From Alishewanella metallidurans (GTDB taxonomy: Bacteria; Pseudomonadota; Gammaproteobacteria; Enterobacterales; Alteromonadaceae), in the NCBI RefSeq assembly GCF_036983985.1, contig NZ_JALAHQ010000001.1:1054001-1118000 (forward strand): DNA of 64,000 bases, read 5' to 3'. The notes below the pieces were generated by a model, which did no database searches, was not told the DNA's origin, and saw nothing but the letters and a program-made list of their open reading frames with translations. Positions 28,123 through 34,085 of this stretch are shown here, piece by piece (position 1 is the stretch's first letter; every line of letters starts with the position of its first letter). A program made the translations under genes and the position numbers.

Positions 28123-28178
28123 AGCGGCATTGCCACACTGGCCAAACTTAACAATTACACCGCTGTGCGAAGTTAAAA

Positions 28179-28230
28179 ACTTAACCTGCCAACAGTGATA
28201 CTGCGCGCTGGCCTGAACCTGTTGTTAGGC
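28179..28230 (-). other. attC site A (last, cassette 8)
   Basis: Plus-strand ends are ACTTAAC and GTTAGGC, 52 bp. The inner arms CAACAG/CTGTTG pair. The stop codon of the DUF3916-like gene lies inside GCCTAAC. It is the most degenerate of the eight sites and marks the array's distal end. Confidence 0.65.
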
Positions 28231-28728
28231 CTGTTGGCCAAGGCACCACCATTGAACAGTTGTCTCGTCATCCGGTTGTGTAACATCGTGGCCATGTTCG
28301 ATAAGGCTTTGTGGTAGCAGCAACCCTAGTTTTTCAGATATACGCTCTGGTGCGAGTGAATTCTGCTCCCCAAGAAAACCTTTGTAGTAATCCTGGCTGT
28401 AGAAAATGGTTACTTCGCTCCGGTGTAACCAAGGCCATGTAAGCAAGCAGGCTACCCGATAATAGCCTTTTGGATTGTCAGGAGCTGCGTCAGCTAAATA
28501 TTTCGCCGCTCTCAAAAGTTGCATAACGCAAAATGCTTGGATTTCAATGGTTGTTTGGTTGCCTTCCACAAGTGCTGAGTGGATTGGAATTTTCCAATTG
28601 AAATACTTTTCTTTTGATGTCGATTGAGGGCGTGATAATCCTTCAAAGCGTGAAGCCCATTTCTCCAGAGACCGGAGGCGACGAGGTATACCTCTTAATT
28701 TTTTATTGCTAACAGCGATCTGCCTCAT
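28225..28728 (-). CDS. cassette protein, DUF3916-like
   Basis: A 167-aa protein, no signal or transmembrane segment. Its opening KKLRGIPRRLRSLEKWA resembles DUF3916, a tentative match from memory. The middle holds WPWLHRSEVTIFYSQDYYKGF. The ATG is only 5 bp from the attC core GTTAGGC, so the AGG of the core site itself seems to serve as the Shine-Dalgarno. The stop TAA is within the next attC. Function unknown. Confidence 0.75.
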   Translation of the reverse strand: MRQIAVSNKKLRGIPRRLRSLEKWASRFEGLSRPQSTSKEKYFNWKIPIHSALVEGNQTTIEIQAFCVMQLLRAAKYLADAAPDNPKGYYRVACLLTWPWLHRSEVTIFYSQDYYKGFLGEQNSLAPERISEKLGLLLPQSLIEHGHDVTQPDDETTVQWWCLGQQA

Positions 28729-28732
28729 AAAG

Positions 28733-28788
28733 GCCTAACGCCTCAATCAGCCGGCGCGTCAGCGGTCGGCTGCATTGAATTGTTAGGT
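28733..28788 (-). other. attC site B (cassette 7)
   Basis: GCCTAAC and GTTAGGT ends, 56 bp. Inner arms CAAT-AGCCG and CGGCT-ATTG pair with single-base bulges, the classic short attC shape. Confidence 0.88.
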
Positions 28789-29888
28789 AACTCTACACCC
28801 TCGCCAATCAATATGGGCAATATATGATTTCTACTTAGACGATGGTGCGTTGCATTTTTATATTTACTATCGTGTGCATTTAGCAAGAGAACGATCAAGA
28901 GATCTCGATTCGGAACAAACTGAATCAGAGCGGTGTAACCATAGTCAGTGCTGCCCCCCATCTGAATGATCGGTTCACCATTGATTTCGACCTGAGCTAA
29001 ACTACCTAACAACCACCGTTCATTTGCTTCAGTAAAAACTGGATTTGACGACCCAGCGGAGAATATTGTCCCATTTTTAAGTGCAGCAGACCAAATAGCT
29101 AAATCATCAATTGACGTAACCATGCCCCCAGCACCAACTAGCGCCCAAGTTAACCCTTTTTCAAAAGTGGTACTGCCTTGATCATCGCCGCCGTATCCAC
29201 GAGCCATGTTGTGGACTGAAATTCGTTGATCTTGATAGAAACCGGTGTTATTCAAATTTAACGGAACAAGTAAGTTGTCGTGAACGTAATCTTGAAATGA
29301 CTGACCGCTCACTTTCTCGACAATAGCCGCCAACAGGGTATAACCTGCATTAGAATACGCAATTTTCTCGTCCGGCTTCGCAATTAACGGCATAGCTAAG
29401 ATTCTGCTTTCAGCCTGAGCTTTATCCATTAATTCAAAGTCAGAATCATTATGAAAGTTATCCAAACCACTTGAATGCCCCAAGAGCTGCATAATTGTTA
29501 TCAGCTTTACTTCATCGGGTGCCGTTGGATAAAAATCTCCAATCGTGTCGGAAAGTTGCAACCTTTCATTTTGGGCAAGTTGTAGCACTGCGGCTGCCGT
29601 AAACGTTTTCGCAATTGACCCCATATCAGAGATAGCGGCGACACTATTTTTTTCGGAGCCTTCTCTGTCTGCACAACCATAAGTACTTTTAAATAAAACA
29701 GTATTACCCTCAGCAACCAGCACCAACCCGTCAAAAGTACCCGCCATGTGTTCTCGCTGAAGTTCACCCGCCAAATTAGTGATAATCTCGTTGTCCAACT
29801 GAATGATTGAAGACACATTACGGCAGTCAGGCACGCCACTACAGCCTGAAAGAAATAGGACAAATAAAAAAATAGCTATCCGATACAT
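28743..29888 (-). CDS. cassette serine hydrolase lipoprotein (beta-lactamase class C fold)
   Basis: A 381-aa PF00144-type serine hydrolase. The lipobox is LSGC (Cys16). The nucleophile motif is SIAK (Ser91-Lys94) and the Tyr motif YSN (178-180). The third motif is MGGSTDYG, replacing the HxG/KTG of true AmpC enzymes, so it is more like esterase/D-aminopeptidase members. AGGA lies 5 bp before the ATG. The last residues NSMQPTADAPAD are translated from attC B, a frequent feature of cassette genes. Resistance activity should not be assumed. Confidence 0.85.
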   Translation of the reverse strand: MYRIAIFLFVLFLSGCSGVPDCRNVSSIIQLDNEIITNLAGELQREHMAGTFDGLVLVAEGNTVLFKSTYGCADREGSEKNSVAAISDMGSIAKTFTAAAVLQLAQNERLQLSDTIGDFYPTAPDEVKLITIMQLLGHSSGLDNFHNDSDFELMDKAQAESRILAMPLIAKPDEKIAYSNAGYTLLAAIVEKVSGQSFQDYVHDNLLVPLNLNNTGFYQDQRISVHNMARGYGGDDQGSTTFEKGLTWALVGAGGMVTSIDDLAIWSAALKNGTIFSAGSSNPVFTEANERWLLGSLAQVEINGEPIIQMGGSTDYGYTALIQFVPNRDLLIVLLLNAHDSKYKNATHHRLSRNHILPILIGEGVELPNNSMQPTADAPAD

Positions 29889-29902
29889 AATATTCCTAAG
29901 TT

Positions 29903-29986
29903 ACCTAACGCCGTTCATAACCGGCGACTCCGAAGGAGGCGTCCGGCGCGCGCCTTTTGCGCGCAAAGTTTATGACTTTGTTAGGC
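29903..29986 (-). other. attC site C (cassette 6)
   Basis: ACCTAAC and GTTAGGC ends, 84 bp. Inner GTTCATAA pairs with TTTATGAC with one extrahelical base; a GCGCGC-rich terminal hairpin fills the middle. Confidence 0.87.
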
Positions 29987-29990
29987 AAAA

Positions 29991-30392
29991 TTACTGCTGC
30001 GTACGGTTGCAGGCAAAAATTACTAAATCGTCCTTACTTGAACCTGACACTAGCTCGGCCCACTGAACATTGTCGTACATCTTGATATTGGATTGTCGGT
30101 CTTCTCCATAACCCAAGTCTTGGTAACGTCGATTACTACAATCAATACGTGTCACCGAATATCCGTGGCTAGAAGAGCTAATACGACTGTGTACGGTCCG
30201 CACATACTCCCCATCAGGTTCGCTTGTGATCAAGTAATAGCTGGCCTGTTCTGACATGCTCCTTGGGATTAACTCACCCTCTACTACGGGAGTGGCTTGC
30301 GACTGCGAGGGTGCGGCCGAGGATGAACCATCGGAACACGCAGGTAGTAATGTGCTTGCAGTGATCAAAGCCAATATTTTCAACGATTTCAT
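29991..30392 (-). CDS. cassette-encoded lipoprotein, unknown
   Basis: A 133-aa protein starting MKSLKILALITASTLLPAC, a lipoprotein signal with lipobox LPAC, followed by a Ser/Gln/Pro linker. The body ends DDLVIFACNRTQQ and contains two cysteines likely to form a disulfide. AGGAGG lies 6 bp before ATG 30392; an upstream in-frame start at 30422 lies in the attC and has no such site. No homologous family recognised. Confidence 0.72.
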   Translation of the reverse strand: MKSLKILALITASTLLPACSDGSSSAAPSQSQATPVVEGELIPRSMSEQASYYLITSEPDGEYVRTVHSRISSSSHGYSVTRIDCSNRRYQDLGYGEDRQSNIKMYDNVQWAELVSGSSKDDLVIFACNRTQQ

Positions 30393-30409
30393 GGAGCCTC
30401 CTAGTGAAT

Positions 30410-30500
30410 GCCTAACGCCCAAATTTAGCGCGGAAAGCCGCGCAGCGGGTTGACGTCGCAGCCAGCGCTTTTTGCTGGCGATAAGATTTTTTTGTTATGT
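30410..30500 (-). other. attC site D (cassette 5)
   Basis: GCCTAAC and GTTATGT ends, 91 bp, with GC-rich central stems (GCGCGG/CCGCGC and CCAGC/GCTGG). GTTATGT departs from GTTRRRY at one base, a common variant. Confidence 0.82.
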
Positions 30501-30570
30501 TCACTTGCTATTTTAAATGCACCCATGCAAAAAGCTTTAAAAAAATACAATTAGTTAATCCAGCAAAAGC

Positions 30571-30708
30571 CTATCCTGAAAAGGTTTGGCTGACTAACTT
30601 TGAAAAATTCTCTTTCTGGTAATCTTCCATTGATGCGTAAAATGCAACACACCCAAGCACTAAAACCAAAGCAGTGTATGCAGCTGTTTTTCTTAAATTT
30701 TTACTCAT
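30571..30708 (-). CDS. 45-aa cassette membrane microprotein
   Basis: A short gene that occupies its own cassette: MSKNLRKTAAYTALVLVLGC, then VAFYASMEDYQKENFSK and end at TFSG. GGAG lies 7 bp before the ATG. Basic residues precede one hydrophobic helix (about 9-26), so it should insert with the C-terminus outside or be cut as a lipoprotein-like peptide at LGC. It is the only plausible frame in the cassette, which supports it strongly despite its size. Function unknown; toxin-like or regulatory small membrane proteins are possibilities. Confidence 0.65.
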   Translation of the reverse strand: MSKNLRKTAAYTALVLVLGCVAFYASMEDYQKENFSKLVSQTFSG

Positions 30709-30738
30709 GTGTAACTCCGTAATTATGATTTGAGGTGA

Positions 30739-30831
30739 ATATAACGCCCGGCTTTGGGGCGGACTTGTAGCCGCGCAACGGCGGAAAGGCCGTCCCAGCC
30801 ACGAAGGGGCGACAACAGCCGTTTGTTATGT
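30739..30831 (-). other. attC site E (cassette 4)
   Basis: ATATAAC and GTTATGT ends, 93 bp. Between them GGCGGAC and GTCCCAGCC type arms form a long GC-rich hairpin. Confidence 0.82.
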
Positions 30832-30846
30832 GATTTGAAGGTAAGA

Positions 30847-31065
30847 CTAGACACCGGCTAGAACCATATCTTTGATCTTCACCGCTTTCTCGAAGTGATC
30901 CAATTTGTGAGTTTCTATCCACCACCGAGCCGCTTCCATGAGAACCTCTGGCTGATCGTTTTTATTCTTGAAGAACGCGTAAAACGACAGCCCGACCGTC
31001 GTGCCCTTTTTGTTGATTTTTAAATCACATACTTCGACAATTTTTTCTCTAAGTTCTTTCCGCAA
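30847..31065 (-). CDS. 72-aa cassette protein, DUF6500-like
   Basis: A 72-aa soluble protein: RKELREKIVEVCDLKI, VGLSFYAFF, and ARWWIETHKLDHFEKA. It resembles a small family (DUF6500, from memory and uncertain) often seen as cassette cargo in Vibrio-type integrons. The start is a TTG at 31065 with AAGGA 8 bp before it; no ATG exists in the frame. The stop lies 16 bp before attC E. Function unknown. Confidence 0.7.
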   Translation of the reverse strand: MRKELREKIVEVCDLKINKKGTTVGLSFYAFFKNKNDQPEVLMEAARWWIETHKLDHFEKAVKIKDMVLAGV

Positions 31066-31091
31066 AGCAGTATTCCTTCATTGGGCTGATC

Positions 31092-31169
31092 ACATAACGC
31101 CCCGCGCATGCGCGCGAACTCGTGAGCGTCGCAGGGGCTGAAGGCCCCGAATGACGCGGATTGTTATGT
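31092..31169 (-). other. attC site F (cassette 3)
   Basis: ACATAAC and GTTATGT ends (perfect complements), 78 bp, with a GCGCATGCGCGC-type self-pairing stretch in the terminal loop. Confidence 0.85.
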
Positions 31170-31721
31170 TGTAATGAACTCTGAACGGAGCAAGCCGAAA
31201 CATTTGAGATCATGATACTTATTCTTCCAATATCCACACTCACGCCGAAGCCCTTCTTCTTTAAATCCAAGCTGACGAAGCAATGATTCAGAGGCACGAT
31301 TACCTGGAACTGTATCTGCTTGAACTCGATGCAATTCACCACACGGAAGCTTTCCTGCAAATCCAGCACTAATAATGGCGCGAACAGCTTCTGAGGAATA
31401 ACCTTGTCGCCAAAATTCAGGAAGCAGGTCATAACCGATGACGGCATTATGCATTTTGCTGCTCCACGAGTTAAAGCCGCAGGTGCCGATCAATCGACCA
31501 GATGACTTTAACCGGATTGCCCACCTGATACCTTGCTGCTCCTCATATCTTGATTTAAAAAGGCTAATCAAATTGGCTGCTTGGCTATGTTCGCGAAACA
31601 CATCTAAATCGTAGTATTCGACCACAGATGGATTGGAAAACAATTTGAACAGATCAGCTTCATCATCAACACGAAGTTCCGTAAGTAATAGCCGATCAGT
31701 TTCTAGTGATGGAAATACCAT
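31164..31721 (-). CDS. cassette GNAT acetyltransferase (RimJ/RimL type)
   Basis: A 185-aa N-acetyltransferase. Acetyl-CoA loop RQGYSSEA (105-112) and the C-terminal NRASESLLRQLGFKEEG (141-157) are the RimJ/L pattern. The N-terminus PSLETDRLLLTEL is typical of the same branch. The target (ribosomal protein, small molecule or toxin) is not visible. AAGGA precedes the ATG. The stop TAA is inside attC F. GNATs are among the most frequent cassette genes. Confidence 0.85.
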   Translation of the reverse strand: MVFPSLETDRLLLTELRVDDEADLFKLFSNPSVVEYYDLDVFREHSQAANLISLFKSRYEEQQGIRWAIRLKSSGRLIGTCGFNSWSSKMHNAVIGYDLLPEFWRQGYSSEAVRAIISAGFAGKLPCGELHRVQADTVPGNRASESLLRQLGFKEEGLRRECGYWKNKYHDLKCFGLLRSEFITT

Positions 31722-31737
31722 CTAAATTCCTTTTTCA

Positions 31738-31815
31738 ACATAACGCCCGCCACACACGCGAGCAACTTGTTGCGAGTCGAGCGCCGCAGGCGCGTTGTGC
31801 TGGCGATTGTTAGAG
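31738..31815 (-). other. attC site G (cassette 2)
   Basis: ACATAAC and GTTAGAG ends, 78 bp; inner CGCCGCAGGCG-like self-pairing. The end base departs from the consensus Y. Confidence 0.8.
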
Positions 31816-31816
31816 C

Positions 31817-32254
31817 TCACAGCTTGATTATTGCCAACATATCTTCACCATCTTCATCCAAACCCACTTCCTGAAAGCCAAAACTTGAGTAAAAATCTTT
31901 GGCCACTGGGTTTTCAGGGTCATAGCAAATTTCTATTTCTTTTACTTTGTCGCAAGCTTTGATTTCATTTAAAGCCAAATTTAAAGCCGCTCTACCAATC
32001 CCTGCTTTTTGATAGCGCTGATCAACCATAAAACGCCAGATAGATACTTTCTCAGGCGTTTCAGATACCCACATAAAAAAACCTACAGGGATGTCGTTCT
32101 GGTATATTGCTCTGCAGGTATGGCCTTGGCAATAATGTGATTCAACTAGCGACCACATATTGCTGGCAACATACTCCTGCTGCTCATCTGTGACATCCAA
32201 GTCGCAAACCGCTTCATAATTTGAACTAGTAACTTCTTCCAGTGTGATACTCAT
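31817..32254 (-). CDS. cassette GNAT acetyltransferase
   Basis: A 145-aa GNAT protein. The motif A loop is QKAGIGRAAL and the end of the fold is NPVAKDFYSSFGFQEVG. The start was set at ATG 32254, with AAGGAAAG upstream; the 8-codon-longer frame begins inside attC H. It shares little with the neighbouring GNAT cassette, so the two were recruited separately rather than duplicated. Substrate unknown. Confidence 0.83.
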   Translation of the reverse strand: MSITLEEVTSSNYEAVCDLDVTDEQQEYVASNMWSLVESHYCQGHTCRAIYQNDIPVGFFMWVSETPEKVSIWRFMVDQRYQKAGIGRAALNLALNEIKACDKVKEIEICYDPENPVAKDFYSSFGFQEVGLDEDGEDMLAIIKL

Positions 32255-32266
32255 GACTTTCCTTAG

Positions 32267-32326
32267 CTCTAACGCCAAGCTAAGCGGCGCGCGTTAGCGC
32301 GTCCTTGCTTGAGCGCCTTGTTAAGC
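32267..32326 (-). other. attC site H (cassette 1)
   Basis: CTCTAAC and GTTAAGC ends, 60 bp. Inner CAAGC/GCTTG arms pair, and GCGGCGCG-GCGCGTC forms the tip. The stop of the AbiTii-like gene lies in its GCTTAAC end. Confidence 0.88.
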
Positions 32327-33259
32327 GTCATTGCTCGGAAGGTGCAAGATTTCACCTATGAGCAGATACGTATTTAAAAATAAGGCTCTTGCTTCCTCTA
32401 CAGTAACCTCATTGTGGACGCCAGTAGATACCCGGTCATAAAGGTTGGCCAAATTTTGGCGGAATCTCTTTTTCCTTGTATTGCTGTCGATCCGCTGATG
32501 AATATAGGCATTAATCCTGTTTTGGTGTCGATTAGCTGCCAATGACAGTTGATTGCCGCCAATTTCAATAGTTTCTTCTGATGGAGGGAAAATACTATCT
32601 GCGAAAGAATCTATAACTCTGCGACAAGTTGTAAGTGATTGACTTATTGCCTCTTGATCGCCTTCTGCTAGGCGGCTCATTACAGATGGAATTTGTTCAA
32701 GAACATCCCCACACGATTCAGCGATTAGGCTATCTACGTCGCTTTTGTATCTCTCAAAGATAGATTCGGACAAACTATCAAACTGCTTTTCGTAATATAT
32801 TTCACTAACAAACGCGTGCAGTTGCGCCAAAACTCTGGTTCTAATTCCGCTCAATCTAGAAATGTTGTTGCTTGCCTGAGTCATTGCGTTGGTTACATTG
32901 GCAATTGCGACACTGGCCCATTCACCACTTGAGTCTGGAGTACGAAGTGCAGCGAGTTTTGCTTTCTCAGCTTCTATGGCTGCTTCTTGTTGGGCAAGCG
33001 GCCCCCAGTATCCAGTTTGTTTCTCCCTATTTAACCAACGACCTGTGATTCCCATATATTTTATTGATATTTCATTAGAGCCGTTATAGCCTCCCATTTC
33101 GAGCTTCAGCCAATAGCGGATTTCTTCAGAACCAACCCATCTAGCTAATCTTGATGCTTTTAAAATTAAGCTCTCTGCACTTGTACGACTTAGCTCAATG
33201 TCATCCAGAAGCTCTTTAGCCAATTCAAGAATGTGTTCTGATCTACTCTGGTCTGCCAC
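32321..33259 (-). CDS. AbiTii-like protein, candidate phage-defence cassette
   Basis: A 312-aa soluble protein, the first cassette of the array. Residues 18-53, with SLILKASRLARWVGSEEIRYWLKLEMGGY, match the AbiTii N-terminal pattern (helical hairpin, then WxxxExxGY). The rest is helical: HQNRINAYIHQRI near 235 and a C-terminal VTVEEARALFLNTYLLIGEIL. AbiTii proteins are predicted abortive-infection-type effectors, known mostly from bioinformatics. The start is GTG 33259 with AGGAGAGG at close range. No partner gene is in the cassette, so it would act alone or with host functions. Family assignment is by motif memory. Confidence 0.7.
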   Translation of the reverse strand: MADQSRSEHILELAKELLDDIELSRTSAESLILKASRLARWVGSEEIRYWLKLEMGGYNGSNEISIKYMGITGRWLNREKQTGYWGPLAQQEAAIEAEKAKLAALRTPDSSGEWASVAIANVTNAMTQASNNISRLSGIRTRVLAQLHAFVSEIYYEKQFDSLSESIFERYKSDVDSLIAESCGDVLEQIPSVMSRLAEGDQEAISQSLTTCRRVIDSFADSIFPPSEETIEIGGNQLSLAANRHQNRINAYIHQRIDSNTRKKRFRQNLANLYDRVSTGVHNEVTVEEARALFLNTYLLIGEILHLPSNDA

Positions 33260-33275
33260 GACCTCTCCTTTTGAC

Positions 33276-33345
33276 GCTTAACGCTTATTGGGCGGAAAGA
33301 TCCGTATTTAAACACGGAGTTTTCCGCTTTTGTAAATATAGTGTG
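33276..33345 (-). other. core site and degenerate attC-like hairpin at array start
   Basis: GCTTAAC (33276-33282) is the core site before the first cassette. Next to it GCGGAAA (33292-33298) pairs with TTTCCGC (33321-33327), and TCCGT (33301-33305) with ACGGA (33314-33318), leaving a two-base internal loop, as in attC arms. The outer RYYYAAC partner is missing or decayed (TATTTAC on the minus strand). It may be a broken attC, a remnant attI boundary or simply a hairpin. A weak TATATT (minus strand, 33335-33340) could serve as a -10 facing the array. Confidence 0.45.
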
Positions 33346-33460
33346 ATGACATTACATCGGTTATTGTTTAAGTACAATAGGTTATAGGTACAGCAGGTTT
33401 TGTGGTGGCGACAAATGCGGAAAGGTCAGTCTAACAACACTCACTCGGCAGTAGTGGTTT

Positions 33461-33493
33461 AATGCAGTGGCTTAATAAAGCCGCACTGCATTT
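33461..33493 (-). terminator. hairpin after the Lrp/AsnC gene
   Basis: AATGCAGTG and CACTGCATT pair around an inner GCTT/AAGC. It overlaps the stop codon. No T tract follows, so it may be a protective 3' stem rather than a strong terminator. Confidence 0.5.
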
Positions 33494-33920
33494 AGCGCTT
33501 AAATTTAGTTTCTAAAATAACCGACGAGTTAGTGCGTTCTACGCCGTCTAAATTACCAATGTCGTCAAGAATATGGCTTAACTGCTCGGTACTTTGCGCT
33601 TGCACTATAGCAATGAGGTCGTATTCGCCGCTGATGGCATATAGTGCGGCGACTTGTGATATTTGCTTTAGCTCGATATTGGTTTTGGCGGTTAGCTTTT
33701 GCTTTACCTTAATACTTACGTGGGCTGATACCAAAGAGGCTAAATAGTCTTCACCGTAATCGACAGAATAGCCTTTAATTATGCCGCTTTGCTCTAGCTT
33801 GGCAATGCGGGTTTGCACGGTAGAGCGGGATAAATCTAGCATGCGGGCTAAATCTGAAATGCTGGCACGCGCTTGGTGTTTTAACACAGCTAATAGCTTT
33901 TCATCTTCCTTGCTTATCAT
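33492..33920 (-). CDS. Lrp/AsnC family transcriptional regulator
   Basis: A 142-aa feast/famine regulator. The helix-turn-helix is SISDLARMLDLSRSTVQTRIAKLEQSGIIKGY (20-50), followed by the RAM/AsnC ligand domain. It is divergent from astC with 165 bp between, so it is the probable local regulator of arginine succinyltransferase genes, responding to an amino acid. Which ligand is not visible. Confidence 0.9.
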   Translation of the reverse strand: MISKEDEKLLAVLKHQARASISDLARMLDLSRSTVQTRIAKLEQSGIIKGYSVDYGEDYLASLVSAHVSIKVKQKLTAKTNIELKQISQVAALYAISGEYDLIAIVQAQSTEQLSHILDDIGNLDGVERTNSSVILETKFKR

Positions 33921-34002
33921 TTTGATTAATCCTTACGTTAAATTGGCGTGCTTGCTAGCTAAATTGCTGATAATGATACTGCAATATGACAGCCCTGAGC
34001 AA

Positions 34003-34008
34003 TATAAT
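34003..34008 (+). promoter_or_regulatory. TATAAT box before astC
   Basis: A perfect -10 hexamer about 80 bp before the astC start in the divergent region. No good -35 is 16-18 bp upstream, which fits an activator-dependent promoter. Confidence 0.4.
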
Positions 34009-34085
34009 AGGGCACGTTTTTCGCGCCTGCCACTTATATAGATTGATAAAGGCTGGGCTCTTCCTACTGTAACAGTGAGGTATTT

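Larger units (their letters stand above)
28179..33282 (-). mobile_element. integron cassette array without integrase (CALIN)
   Basis: Eight gene cassettes, all read on the minus strand, are each followed by an attC-type site with RYYYAAC and GTTRRRY ends and an imperfect palindrome between. The array runs from a core site at 33276-33282 to the last attC at 28179-28230. Cassette order from its start: AbiTii-like, GNAT, GNAT, 72-aa protein, 45-aa membrane protein, lipoprotein, serine hydrolase, DUF3916-like. No tyrosine recombinase gene of IntI type lies in the window, and the flanks are ordinary chromosomal genes. It is therefore a cluster of attC sites lacking an integrase, immobile unless an IntI acts in trans. 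Confidence 0.88.

Noticed and set aside
28147..28178. Possible ninth attC (ACTTAAC...GTTAAAA)
   Set aside because: Only about 32 bp, with no palindromic arms; probably chance.
28743..29888. Cassette serine hydrolase as an antibiotic-resistance beta-lactamase
   Set aside because: It has SxxK and YSN but lacks the third AmpC-type motif and is a lipoprotein; resistance cannot be claimed.
30701..30925. 74-aa frame on the minus strand in cassettes 4/5
   Set aside because: It runs across attC E and both flanking genes; the two proper cassette genes explain the region.
31049..31447. 132-aa minus-strand frame across attC F
   Set aside because: Out of frame with the GNAT gene and spans an attC; composition is not protein-like.
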